Positions 45,004 to 53,300 are shown, counted from the first letter of the stretch. The stretch is 54,696 nucleotides of DNA from an uncultured Bacteroidales bacterium (GCA_946617165.1 CAMOJP010000003.1:1-54696); one strand, 5' to 3'. Notes: generated by a model from the letters alone, not told the origin. Translations and numbers: made by a program.

Positions 45004-45015
45004 TATGGAAGAGTC

Positions 45016-45828
45016 TTAATTTATCTTCTTAAGGAATCGTGCGATATAGTCCTGCCAGTTTTCCCAAGTATGTCCTCCTGTACTTTCGTAGTAGGTATAT
45101 TCTATATGATTAGAATCAAGCCATTGGCGGTAGTCTTGTAACTGCTTATACAGAAAGTCTTCGCGTCCTATTCCTATCCAATAAACAGTGTTCTCAGTTG
45201 CCATTTGTATAACTTCCTCTTGCCAATGGTCATAGGGCTCCGCACTAAATGGCGGAAGAATAACAGCGGAGAAAAGACCTATATATTGAAATTGTCCGTG
45301 TAAGTAATGGGATATATGCATTGTGTGAAAACCGCCCATAGATAGTCCTGCTATAGCTCTGTGAGCTGGCTGGCGACTAATATGATATCGCTGCTCTGCC
45401 TCTTGCATGAAGGAAGAAAAATGACTCTCCCAATAACCTGACATCTCATATTTTTTCTCTTGCTCATCGGTTAAATCCTGCCAGCGGACGGGACGAGCTT
45501 CCGGGGGCACGCTGCCTAAAAAGTTATCCGGCATAATGACTACCATTTCTTTGACTTGTTGCAGATGCAGTAGAGAGTCCATGATTTCCACTAACCGTCC
45601 TTGAGTAGTCCAATCATCCTCTGAACCATACATGCCGTGTTGCAGGTAAAGCACAGGAAAGGGTGCTTCGTTTGTTCGCCGGCTGTAGTTATATGGCACA
45701 TAAACGCAACACGGAACACCACATATGGTATCACGCTGGGTGGTTCCAACCGGAGTCTGCTGTACTTGGCTGCTGCAGTTGGTAAGCGCGCATAGAACCA
45801 ATAAAGTAATGATAATATTTCTCATCAT
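45016..45828 (-). CDS. Esterase-like alpha/beta hydrolase lipoprotein
   Basis: 270 residues from the first of two adjacent ATGs (45828, or 45825); a TTG at 45852 is rejected. Lipoprotein signal with lipobox ALTNC. Esterase-D/feruloyl-esterase-like fold: PVLYLQHGMYGSEDDW (oxyanion region), nucleophile elbow GLSMGG, and the catalytic His in GGHTWENWQDY near the C-terminus. An acidic residue in the IGREDFLY stretch fits the third member. The family removes acyl groups from polysaccharides or siderophore-type esters; substrate unknown. Cell-surface or periplasmic. Confidence 0.86.
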   Translation of the reverse strand: MMRNIIITLLVLCALTNCSSQVQQTPVGTTQRDTICGVPCCVYVPYNYSRRTNEAPFPVLYLQHGMYGSEDDWTTQGRLVEIMDSLLHLQQVKEMVVIMPDNFLGSVPPEARPVRWQDLTDEQEKKYEMSGYWESHFSSFMQEAEQRYHISRQPAHRAIAGLSMGGFHTMHISHYLHGQFQYIGLFSAVILPPFSAEPYDHWQEEVIQMATENTVYWIGIGREDFLYKQLQDYRQWLDSNHIEYTYYESTGGHTWENWQDYIARFLKKIN

Positions 45829-45866
45829 AGATTGTTTAGTCTGTTGCTGCAATAAGGCGGCATTTG

Positions 45867-47672
45867 CTATGTAAACCGTCTTTGAATCTCGTCATCTGAC
45901 AGAATAGTAACGATGGTCTTACCGTTGATTGTGCGTCTGTAGTTCGACAGTTCAAATAGTTGTTGCAACAGTTTTTGTGCTTCCTCGTCGGTTAACTTCT
46001 TTCCATAAGGTATAGCTGTATCCTGAGCCAAAGAAAGAGCAATCTGTTTGCGCCATTCATCCTTGGCATTACTGCCTGTTTCGCGTATGAAATGCAGCAT
46101 ATTATGCAAAGCTGTCAGACAGTTTTTATTCTCAAGCGTTGCAGGGATCCCGCTGATGGAATAAGCGTTTTGACTGAACTGTTCCAAATCAAATCCCACA
46201 AAGCGCAAATCCTCTGCTATTGTGCTAAGTAACACCATCTCATCGGGAGTCAAATCCAATACTTCAGGAAAGAGTAGTTGCTGAGAAACGCCCTTCTCTG
46301 TCGTTATTTGTGCTATATATTGATTATATAGAACGTGCGCGTGCGCGCGATGTTGATTCACTATCATCAGTCCAAGGCGGGATGGAAGAATGAGATATTT
46401 GCCCTGATACTGATATGGAATGATTTCCGCTAATGAATAATCAAATAACACGGAGTCTTCATGCTCTACAGCTTGCCGGATATTTGAGTTGTTATCAGCC
46501 GGATTGTATATCTGCTCCCAGCCTTTAACGTTTTGTTTCGTATTGCGCGAAAAGGGGTTATAATTAGGATCGAATACAACGTGTGGTGTCGTGAACCCCG
46601 CCGTTTGGTGAGATTCCTTCCCTTGCGGGACCGGCATCTCAATTTCTCCCTCGCGGTTAAAGTCGAGGGAGGGCGTGATATTAAACTTACCCAGTGACTC
46701 TCGAACGGCTGCCAAGAGAATTTGGAAAATCATTTGTTCGTCTTGGAACTTGATTTCTGTTTTCGTCGGATGGATATTAACATCTATCAATTCGGGATTA
46801 ACGTCAAAATAAATGTAGTATGACGGGTTCAGTTCTCCGGGAAGCATGCCGGCGTATGCCGTCATAATCGCTTTATGGAAGTAGGGATGACGCATGTATC
46901 GTCCATTGACGAAGAAATACTGTTGCGCATTTTTGTTCGCTGTTTCAGGCTTCCCAACGAATCCGTGGATAGAAATAATCTCGGTATCAGTCCTAACGTC
47001 CACAAACTGGGAGGTATATGTCTTGTTTCCTTTGCCGAAGACGGCCTCAATGCGTTGCTTCTCTGTACCGATTGGCAGTTCCATTAGTATCTCGTCGTTG
47101 CTCACGAAGGTGAATTGTACTTTGGGATAAACAAGTACAATGTGATAGAACTCATTGAGCAGGTTACGCAGTTCTGTTTGATCGGTCTTTAGAAATTTGC
47201 GTCTTACGGGTACGTTAAAAAATAGATTTTTGACTTTGATATTTGTTCCTACTGGACATTGGCATGGTTCTTGGCTTTCAATATGGCTGCCTGCTATGGT
47301 CAATAACGTGCCTACTTCGTCTTCCGCTCTACGGGTTTGCACTTCTACCTGGGCAACAGCGCATATACTGGCGAGAGCTTCACCTCTAAAACCCATTGTG
47401 CGAAGTGCAAAGAGGTCTTGCGCTGAAGCAATCTTACTCGTTGCATGCCGCTCGAACGCCATGCGTACATCCGTTTCGCTCATGCCAGAACCGTTATCTA
47501 TAACTTGAAGGGATGTTCTGCCTGCATCACGGACAATCACTTGGATATTGGTAGCACCGGCATCCAAGCTGTTCTCTACTAACTCTTTGAGACAGGAGGC
47601 GGGACGTTGTATGACTTCACCTGCCGCTATCTGGTTAGCTACGCTATCGGGTAAGAGATGGATGATGTCCAT
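45867..47672 (-). CDS. mutL: DNA mismatch repair protein MutL
   Basis: 601 residues from the ATG at 47672; a longer frame begins in the previous gene. GHL ATPase domain: ELVENSLDAGAT (Glu, Asn), VIDNGSGM, KIASAQDLFALRTMGFRGEAL, then VNLFFN-type block VKNLFFNVPVRRKFLK and NVHPTKTEIKF (as DVNIHPTKTEIKF). The C-terminal dimerisation domain has VNQHRAHAHVLY in place of the DQHAxxExxxxE endonuclease motif, and no CPHGRP is seen, so it probably has no nicking activity. Connects MutS to downstream repair. Follows the small membrane gene by 2 bases. Confidence 0.95.
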   Translation of the reverse strand: MDIIHLLPDSVANQIAAGEVIQRPASCLKELVENSLDAGATNIQVIVRDAGRTSLQVIDNGSGMSETDVRMAFERHATSKIASAQDLFALRTMGFRGEALASICAVAQVEVQTRRAEDEVGTLLTIAGSHIESQEPCQCPVGTNIKVKNLFFNVPVRRKFLKTDQTELRNLLNEFYHIVLVYPKVQFTFVSNDEILMELPIGTEKQRIEAVFGKGNKTYTSQFVDVRTDTEIISIHGFVGKPETANKNAQQYFFVNGRYMRHPYFHKAIMTAYAGMLPGELNPSYYIYFDVNPELIDVNIHPTKTEIKFQDEQMIFQILLAAVRESLGKFNITPSLDFNREGEIEMPVPQGKESHQTAGFTTPHVVFDPNYNPFSRNTKQNVKGWEQIYNPADNNSNIRQAVEHEDSVLFDYSLAEIIPYQYQGKYLILPSRLGLMIVNQHRAHAHVLYNQYIAQITTEKGVSQQLLFPEVLDLTPDEMVLLSTIAEDLRFVGFDLEQFSQNAYSISGIPATLENKNCLTALHNMLHFIRETGSNAKDEWRKQIALSLAQDTAIPYGKKLTDEEAQKLLQQLFELSNYRRTINGKTIVTILSDDEIQRRFT

Positions 47673-47674
47673 AG

Positions 47675-47908
47675 TTATCGTAGGAAAAAGTATAGTGCAA
47701 GAGCGAGCAGAAGAAGCGCTATCCAAAAACCGAGTCGTGATTTATTACGGGCTTGTTGGGTAGAGCGGTTCTTCTCATGCTCCTCACGGAACGAACCACG
47801 ATGAAGACGCGCAAGTTTATCCTTGCGCGCCTCTTTCTTTTCATCGTAGTAAATGGGGCGATAGTCCCACTCACGTGGTTTATTTAATTTTGGAAATAAA
47901 ACTGACAA
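47675..47908 (-). CDS. Small basic membrane protein upstream of mutL, unknown function
   Basis: 77 residues with an apparent TTG start; no in-frame ATG exists in the open frame nearby, so the call depends on a rare start (ATT or ATA just upstream are alternatives). Charged N-terminal part (REWDYRPIYYDEKKEARKDKL), then one C-terminal helix (RLGFWIALLLLALALYFFLR): a tail-anchored protein with its soluble part in the cytoplasm. Similar small proteins stand next to mutL in other Bacteroidota, as I recall. It begins 20 bases after the OmpA-TPR gene. Confidence 0.62.
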   Translation of the reverse strand: MSVLFPKLNKPREWDYRPIYYDEKKEARKDKLARLHRGSFREEHEKNRSTQQARNKSRLGFWIALLLLALALYFFLR

Positions 47909-47928
47909 AATAGTTCGTATTAGGTCTC

Positions 47929-49611
47929 TTATTTCACAATAGCAGCAAATTGCTCATCCTCAGCAAACTTTGCGAACTCAATGTCGTTAGCAGCTTTTGC
48001 CTTCATATTAGCATCGCGTTCGATAGCTACCGGCAGGTTGGCGTAAACGGCATCACGGTCGTTGGTGCGAGCACCTACAACTGCGAGAAGGTAAGCGGTT
48101 GTTGCGTTCGGCTCCTTAACAGCGTTAAGTGTTTGAAGAGCACCTGCATAATCCTCGTCAAGGATTTGTTGGATAGCAGCATTGTTGGTAGCGCTGTTTC
48201 CATAAGCTTCTTTTGCAGCTTTGTAGTCGCCTTTCATGGTGTAGTATGTACCTTGAGCAGCTTTGAGGTCACCCTTCGTTCCGGCTGCTTTACCAAGATA
48301 CTCTTCTGCTTTTGCAAGGTCGTTATCAGCCATTGCTGCAAGTGCTGCATTATAGTTTACATCAGGATCGTTAGGCTCCAACTCGAGGGCTTTGGTGTAA
48401 TTACGGCGAGCTTCTTCAATGTTACCTTGCTCGAAGTAAATCATACCCATGTTGTTGTATGCACGATAGTCGCCAAAGGTGTCGGCTGCTTTTTGGTAGA
48501 TAGCCAGTTTCTCTTCTTGTGACTCTACGAGAGTAGCGGCATAAAGCATTTCTTCTACATTCAGTTGGCATGAATCGCTCTTGAGCTCAGCCAAAATCTC
48601 CTCGTCTGAACGACCGATAAGGTCACGGGTCAGAATGAGACGGCTGCGACGCAGTTGCGGCAGAATGTCATCTGCAATGGTCTTATATACGTTGCTCAGG
48701 TTCTTGATTTGAGTCTCGCGTTCTTCCGGATCGTTGTACATCTTGAGAACGTTGAGGACAACCTCTTTATCTTGGATGTTGGAGTTCTCCATAGCTGCTT
48801 GGAAGCCTTCCCAGTCCTCTGCGGTGGTGTTAGCCTCAATCTCAGCGTTAACTTTATCTTTCTTCATTTGTCTCTCGAGGAACTTCTGAGCGTTAGCTTG
48901 ACGATTGTCAGCCAGTTTGGTGTTGAGGTCCATGCCTCCGTCCGGGCTTGCATAACCGCTAACTTCGAGTTTGTTGATTGCTTTCTTCTCGTCGTTATTG
49001 GCGTCTTTGATTGCAGCTTGAAGGTCTTTTACTTGTTTGCTGCCGGTCTCAGAACTTCTCAGTTCTGCTTGTTGAATCATGAACTTGATGTCAGCCTCAA
49101 GCGTATCTTGAATGATACGTTGGAATTTGTCGGTAGTAACTACTGTTTCGTTATCCTCTGCGGAAGCAAGTTTAGCGGTAGCAACGAGACCATCAGCAAT
49201 TTTTACTTCTGGAACCTCAACTTCTTTGTTGCCGTTTTTAGCAGTAAAGCGCAGATACAATTCGCTCTTTGCCATAGCTGGATCATAGTCAAAACTGCAA
49301 GATTGGGTGTATTTGCCACCTTCTTTGTAGCTAACTACAGTTCCATTCTCCTTAACTTTCTCTCCTACATAGGTAACAGGCTCTCCAACAAGTTCTTTTC
49401 CGTCAAATTTCAGAACTGGAGTAACTGTAAGAACACCTTTCCTGGCGAATTTCTTCACTGGGAAAGTTCCGGTAATGTCCGCATTTACTTTGTCGCCTAC
49501 GACTGCGAGCGGGCTCGGGTTCACTGTGATTTGTTCCGGTTGTGGCACAGTGCCGCAAGATGTCAACATTGCCATTGCAATGACAGACACAAGAAATAGA
49601 TTTTTCTTCAT
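47929..49611 (-). CDS. OmpA-like and TPR-containing lipoprotein
   Basis: 560 residues. Lipoprotein signal, lipobox MLTSC with Cys19. Residues about 25-140 are beta-rich (PSPLAVVGDKVNADITGTFPVKKF). An OmpA-like segment follows (about 215-250: KLEVSGYASPDGGMDLNTKLADNRQ), with the SPDG and N..L..NRA pattern of peptidoglycan-binding domains. A long helical region and TPR repeats (about 385-470: YRAYNNMGMIYFEQGNIEEARRNYTKALELEPND, DLAKAEEYLGKA) make up the rest, ending in a helical array. Probably holds the outer membrane to peptidoglycan or scaffolds envelope enzymes. Own promoter. Confidence 0.82.
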   Translation of the reverse strand: MKKNLFLVSVIAMAMLTSCGTVPQPEQITVNPSPLAVVGDKVNADITGTFPVKKFARKGVLTVTPVLKFDGKELVGEPVTYVGEKVKENGTVVSYKEGGKYTQSCSFDYDPAMAKSELYLRFTAKNGNKEVEVPEVKIADGLVATAKLASAEDNETVVTTDKFQRIIQDTLEADIKFMIQQAELRSSETGSKQVKDLQAAIKDANNDEKKAINKLEVSGYASPDGGMDLNTKLADNRQANAQKFLERQMKKDKVNAEIEANTTAEDWEGFQAAMENSNIQDKEVVLNVLKMYNDPEERETQIKNLSNVYKTIADDILPQLRRSRLILTRDLIGRSDEEILAELKSDSCQLNVEEMLYAATLVESQEEKLAIYQKAADTFGDYRAYNNMGMIYFEQGNIEEARRNYTKALELEPNDPDVNYNAALAAMADNDLAKAEEYLGKAAGTKGDLKAAQGTYYTMKGDYKAAKEAYGNSATNNAAIQQILDEDYAGALQTLNAVKEPNATTAYLLAVVGARTNDRDAVYANLPVAIERDANMKAKAANDIEFAKFAEDEQFAAIVK

Positions 49612-49661
49612 GATTAGTAATTATTTTTATTTAAAAAGGGATATTCACACCTTTCAGCGTG

Positions 49662-49693
49662 CAAAATTATAAAAAAAAATGTATTCGTGCAAC
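49662..49693 (-). promoter_or_regulatory. Promoter of the OmpA-TPR lipoprotein gene
   Basis: Minus strand: TAATTTTG at 49669-49662; GTTG (weak) at 49693-49690 with a 20 bp spacer. The spacer is an A/T tract. Confidence 0.6.
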
Positions 49694-49708
49694 TTTCTTG
49701 TCATTTTT

Positions 49709-49739
49709 TTTGTATTTTCGTATTTTTTTTGTACCTTTG
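49709..49739 (+). promoter_or_regulatory. Promoter of the 49761 lipoprotein gene
   Basis: TTTG 49709-49712, 19 bp of almost pure T, TACCTTTG 49732-49739. The two boxes face away from the OmpA-TPR promoter at 49662-49693. Confidence 0.7.
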
Positions 49740-49760
49740 CAGGCAAAAAATGACAAAAAT

Positions 49761-50456
49761 ATGAAAAAAACGACACTTTTTATCGTCATTCTTATTCTCT
49801 TTGCTTCCTGTGGACCTCATAAACCGACGGTGGCTCAGTTGCGCGAACAAAAGCGTATCCAAGACAGTATAAATATGGTACAGCAAGAGCAGTCAATGGC
49901 TTATGCTGACTCCCTGTTGCAACTGCAATTGCCTCTTGCAGATTCTCTGCTCAGACATTTTCACTATGTGAAGAATGAGAAATACGAAGACCACGGCCAT
50001 TACATATGCCGCGACTTGGAAACGGGCGGACTGGGGCAGCGTATTTTCCTGCAGGCGTATGTCACAGACGATTATAAAACGGTGGTCCGCAGTTTCTATT
50101 ACGGCTCGCGCAAATTGGAACATGAAACAATCGAATTGGCTGCTGACAGCGTAACAAACACGTTTCACGGGGAAGGGCATGTCTTCGATGCGGAAGGTAA
50201 TCACGAGATAGCTACGCTAAATAACGAGCAGTCTGTCAATCTGCTGAAGTTCATTGCTGCATACGCGGATGTTCCAATCAAAGTAACTATCTCCGGGAAA
50301 GCGCATTATACATATTATATTAAGGAAAAAGACAAAGCGGCTTTAGTGGAGACTTTGCGCTTGCAGACTGTCATGGCGGACATAAAAAAACTTGAGGCGC
50401 AGCACCGACAGGCTTCTCTTCAGGCAGAAAAATACAAAAAAAGAATGGAAAAGTAA
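49761..50456 (+). CDS. Lipoprotein with coiled-coil tail, unknown function
   Basis: 231 residues from the ATG at 49761; the 34 codons before it read through the promoter. Lipoprotein signal LFASC (Cys15). Residues 24-55 form a charged, Gln-rich helix (QLREQKRIQDSINMVQQEQ). The middle (70-190) is a mixed domain with DHGHYICRDLETGGLGQRIFLQAYVTDDYKTVVRSFYYGSRKLEHETIELAA, unlike any family I recognise. The tail (195-231) is a basic coiled coil ending in KKRMEK. Envelope location is likely; function unknown. Stands alone between the OmpA-TPR gene and pyrE. Confidence 0.7.
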   Translation: MKKTTLFIVILILFASCGPHKPTVAQLREQKRIQDSINMVQQEQSMAYADSLLQLQLPLADSLLRHFHYVKNEKYEDHGHYICRDLETGGLGQRIFLQAYVTDDYKTVVRSFYYGSRKLEHETIELAADSVTNTFHGEGHVFDAEGNHEIATLNNEQSVNLLKFIAAYADVPIKVTISGKAHYTYYIKEKDKAALVETLRLQTVMADIKKLEAQHRQASLQAEKYKKRMEK

Positions 50457-50463
50457 GAAAATA

Positions 50464-50495
50464 CTTGCACAATTAGAAAAAAAGCAGTACCTTTG
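50464..50495 (+). promoter_or_regulatory. Promoter of the pyrE-psd operon
   Basis: CTTG 50464-50467 (weak -33), 20 bp ending A7-GCAG, TACCTTTG 50488-50495; leader about 30 bases. Confidence 0.7.
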
Positions 50496-50528
50496 TGCGC
50501 TAAATGTGTGAGAAACCTATTCGGAGTT

Positions 50529-51188
50529 ATGAAAACACTTGATAAAATAGTTGCAGAGCGCTTGGTGGCGCTCAAAGCAATTAAGTTACAGCCGATTAGT
50601 CCCTTTAAGTGGGGAAATGGCTGGAACTCGCCTATTTATTGCGATGACCGTCGCAGCCTGTCCTATCCCAAGGAACGCGATTTTATTAAGTTGGAGTTGT
50701 CACGTATTGTGGTAGAGCAGTTCCCAGAGACCGACGTGATTGCGGGGGTCGCAACGAATGCTATCGCCCATGGAGTTTTGGTGGCGCATCAACTCAGCTT
50801 GCCATTTATTTACGTGCATCCGGAACCGAAAGACCACGGACTTGAAAACCAGATCGAGGGGGACTTGCGACCGAAACAGAAAGTGATCATTATCGAGAAC
50901 CAGGTCGCTATCGGAGATAGTGCGGTTAAGGTCACGGAAGCGCTACGCAGTAACGGGTGTCAAGTCTTAGGCGTGGTTACTATCCTTGATTATGAATTGG
51001 AAATAGGCCGTCAGGCGTTGCGCGAAGCGGGGGTTACACTGGTGCCGCTAACCTCCTTCTCAACCGTCCTCGAGACCGCCAAACACATGCATTATATTAC
51101 CAAACAGGATGTCGATATGCTGAACGAGTGGCATGCTGATCCTGCTAACTGGAAAAAACAAGATGTCAGAGCAAAAATACGAAAGTAA
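50529..51188 (+). CDS. pyrE: Orotate phosphoribosyltransferase PyrE with degenerate PRPP motif
   Basis: 219 residues from the ATG at 50529. Overall pattern matches PyrE: LKAIKLQPISPFKWGNGWNSPIYCDDRRSLSYP, IAGVAT.AI.HG, FIYVH.EPKDHGLENQIEGDL (mobile loop with Lys101). The PRPP-binding motif is atypical: VIIIENQVAIGDS (119-131), where the family has an E-D pair and STG.SS in the same place. The Asp is Asn124 and the Thr is Ile128. The Arg before the loop is also changed (His97). These changes may lower or alter PRPP use. No second pyrE is in the window. First gene of a unit continuing into the SRPBCC, psd and perhaps deoC genes. Confidence 0.85.
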   Translation: MKTLDKIVAERLVALKAIKLQPISPFKWGNGWNSPIYCDDRRSLSYPKERDFIKLELSRIVVEQFPETDVIAGVATNAIAHGVLVAHQLSLPFIYVHPEPKDHGLENQIEGDLRPKQKVIIIENQVAIGDSAVKVTEALRSNGCQVLGVVTILDYELEIGRQALREAGVTLVPLTSFSTVLETAKHMHYITKQDVDMLNEWHADPANWKKQDVRAKIRK

Positions 51189-51594
51189 AATACAATCTAT
51201 CCCCGCGCCCGTGGACAAGGTGTTCCCTGTGCTAAGCAACATGAAAAACCTGGAGCGCGTACGTGACTTGATTCCGGCGGATAAAGTGCAGGAACTGGAT
51301 ATCACAACTGACTGCGTACGCTTTAAGGTCGATGGCCTGGCGCAGAAAATAACCATCAAAATAGTCGATAAAATTGATAATGATACCATTAAGTTCGGAC
51401 TGGATAACATGCCGATGGAGGCTAATTTCTGGATCCAACTCAAGCAAGTGTCACCTGTGGATACACGCGTCAAACTTACGGTCAAAGCGGATATACCCGC
51501 CTTCTTCCGTATGATGATTGAAAGTAAATTACAAAAAGGCATTGACGATGCCGCTATAATGCTAACCCAATTCCCCTATAATCAATGGTCATGA
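51163..51594 (+). CDS. SRPBCC/START-like small ligand-binding protein
   Basis: 143 residues from the ATG at 51163, overlapping the end of pyrE by 26 bases. Pattern of a helix-grip fold: N-terminal strand YESKIQSIPAPVDKVFPVLSNMKNLERV, beta strands in the middle (VRFKVDGLAQKITIKIVDKIDNDTIKFGL, VSPVDTRVKLTVKADI), and a long C-terminal helix (RMMIESKLQKGIDDAAIMLTQF). Typical of lipid or hydrophobic ligand carriers such as the CoxG/COQ10-like group. The ligand is unknown. It lies between pyrE and psd. Confidence 0.8.
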   Translation: MSEQKYESKIQSIPAPVDKVFPVLSNMKNLERVRDLIPADKVQELDITTDCVRFKVDGLAQKITIKIVDKIDNDTIKFGLDNMPMEANFWIQLKQVSPVDTRVKLTVKADIPAFFRMMIESKLQKGIDDAAIMLTQFPYNQWS

Positions 51595-52304
51595 AAAAAC
51601 CACGCATTCACCGTGAAGGTAGAAATATCATCATCGGATTAGTACTCATCTTGTTTGCAATTAACATCCCTGTGTACTATTTCTGGTCGCACTGGGTATT
51701 TGCCCTTACGCTTTTTCTGACGGCTATGTTGCTCGTCTTTGTAACTTATTTCTTCCGCAATCCGATTCGTGTCCTGGAAGTGGATGACCCAAACTTCCTC
51801 ATCGCGCCGGCGGACGGAAGGGTCGTCGTTATTGAACCGACAACAGAGAACGAGTATTTCCACGAGCAGAAACTGCAAGTCAGTATATTCATGTCGCCCT
51901 TTAACGTACATGCCAACTGGTATCCTATTGAGGGAAATATCCTGGTCAGCGAGCATCAGAAAGGGCGGCATAAAGGAGCGTGGCTGCCGAAGTCTTCCAC
52001 TGAGAATGAGCGATCTCTCGTCGTTATCGAAACGCCTTCCAAAGTCCAAATCGCTGTCAGACAGATTGCAGGAGCCATGGCCAGACGTATCGTTACATAT
52101 GCCAAACCCGGTAATAAATCGCAGCGCAATCATCACCTCGGATTTATCAAATTAGGCTCACGAGTGGATATGTACCTCCCACTGGATACCGAGATGTTTG
52201 TCGAGGTCGGCGACCATGTGCGTGGAAACGAGACTATACTCGGCAGATTGGCGGATGTGGACGAGAAACCTAAACGAAAAACAGCAAAAAAAGATAAAGT
52301 TTAA
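51591..52304 (+). CDS. psd: Phosphatidylserine decarboxylase-type proenzyme
   Basis: 237 residues, ATG at 51591 overlapping the SRPBCC stop (ATGA); an ATG at 51585 would add two residues. Two membrane helices (about 15-58), then ADGRV, FMSPFNVHANWYP, the Psd blocks. The self-cleavage site is GSR in FIKLGSRVDMYLP, with Ser190 becoming the pyruvoyl group; the short Bacteroidota form of the enzyme has this GS rather than the LGST of E. coli. Makes phosphatidylethanolamine from phosphatidylserine at the inner membrane. Basic Lys-rich tail (KPKRKTAKK). Confidence 0.93.
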   Translation: MKKPRIHREGRNIIIGLVLILFAINIPVYYFWSHWVFALTLFLTAMLLVFVTYFFRNPIRVLEVDDPNFLIAPADGRVVVIEPTTENEYFHEQKLQVSIFMSPFNVHANWYPIEGNILVSEHQKGRHKGAWLPKSSTENERSLVVIETPSKVQIAVRQIAGAMARRIVTYAKPGNKSQRNHHLGFIKLGSRVDMYLPLDTEMFVEVGDHVRGNETILGRLADVDEKPKRKTAKKDKV

Positions 52305-52322
52305 CCTTAAAATATTACTACT

Positions 52323-53204
52323 ATGGACAAATTCCAAGAACTATTTGCACAGTATCCGTGCCCATTTACCGACGAACAAGTTAAGGCTGGCGTCGACAAC
52401 ATCCTCAAAAACCACTTCGCAGAGAACAATAATGTCGAAGTGTGGAAAGAGTGCCTGCATCAGATTGACCTCACTACCCTCAGTGCAGACGATACTATCG
52501 CTAAAGTCGAAGGGATGGCTAAGGCCGTCAACGAACTGGACAAAAACTATCCCGGTGTACCGAACGTAGCTGCTATCTGCGTCTATCCCGCTATGGTCGA
52601 GTATGTGCGCAAGGCCCTCAAAGACCCAAAGTTCAATATCGCATGCGTAACAGGAGTTTTCCCTTCTTCACAGAGCTTCCTTGAGGTCAAAGTGGCAGAA
52701 ACTGCTCTCGCTCTCAGAGCAGGTGCTACGGAAATCGATATCGTTCTTTCTGTAGGTAAATTCCTTGAGGGACGTCTGCAAGAGTGCTTCGACGAGATTG
52801 CCGAACTCAAAGCCGTGTGTGGAGAACACCACCTCAAAGTAATTCTTGAAACGGGTATGCTCAAAACCGCAGAGAACATCTGGAAAGCTTCTATACTTGC
52901 TATCGCTGCAGGGGCTGACTTCATCAAAACATCTACCGGTAAGATCGCCGTTAATGCAACACCCGAAGCTACTTATGTCATGTGCCATGCTATCAAGGCC
53001 TGGAAAGAGAAAACAGGCGCTAAGATATGCTACAAACCTGCCGGAGGAGTTAGTACTACCGAAGAAGCAGTACAGCACTTCACGCTCGTTAAAGAAATAC
53101 TCGGAGAGGACTGGCTCAACAACGAGTCCTTCCGCTTCGGCGCAAGCCGTCTTGCCAACAACCTCCTCTCAAGCATCGTTGGCAAAGAAGTAAAATACTT
53201 CTAA
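52323..53204 (+). CDS. deoC: Deoxyribose-phosphate aldolase DeoC
   Basis: 293 residues. Catalytic Lys202 in DFIKTSTGK (Schiff base) and Lys238 in CYKPAGG; the Asp of EIDIVLSVG is the proton relay. Length, N-terminal helix and ICVYPAMVEYV fit the longer DeoC type. Cleaves 2-deoxyribose-5-phosphate to glyceraldehyde-3-phosphate and acetaldehyde in deoxynucleoside breakdown. Its last codons (KEVKYF) form part of the first copy of a 39-bp tandem repeat, so the C-terminus has come from or been shaped by the repeat. Confidence 0.95.
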   Translation: MDKFQELFAQYPCPFTDEQVKAGVDNILKNHFAENNNVEVWKECLHQIDLTTLSADDTIAKVEGMAKAVNELDKNYPGVPNVAAICVYPAMVEYVRKALKDPKFNIACVTGVFPSSQSFLEVKVAETALALRAGATEIDIVLSVGKFLEGRLQECFDEIAELKAVCGEHHLKVILETGMLKTAENIWKASILAIAAGADFIKTSTGKIAVNATPEATYVMCHAIKAWKEKTGAKICYKPAGGVSTTEEAVQHFTLVKEILGEDWLNNESFRFGASRLANNLLSSIVGKEVKYF

Positions 53205-53300
53205 TCAACCACGTAATGAAGAAAAGAAGTAAAATACTTCTAATCAACCACGTAATGAAGAAAAGAAATAAAATACTTCTAATCAACCACCTAAAGAAGA
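53184..53300. repeat. 39-bp tandem repeat, three copies, across the deoC/kinase convergent ends
   Basis: Copies at 53184-53222, 53223-53261 and 53262-53300. Copies 1 and 2 are identical; copy 3 has a few changes (AGAAATA, CCACCTAAAG). Each holds an inverted repeat AGAAGTA-AAA-TACTTCT (perfect in copies 1 and 2). Copy 1 contains the deoC stop (53202-53204); copy 3 contains the stop of the kinase gene (53283-53285). Confidence 0.9.

Noticed and set aside
46337..46352. Alternating GTGCGCGTGCGCGCG tract as a Z-DNA element
   Set aside because: Explained by codons for the Arg-Ala-His-Ala-His run in MutL; too short to argue for a structural role.
48655..49599. 314-codon open frame on the plus strand opposite the OmpA-TPR gene
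   Set aside because: Shadow of a well-supported lipoprotein gene; composition is unlike a real protein.
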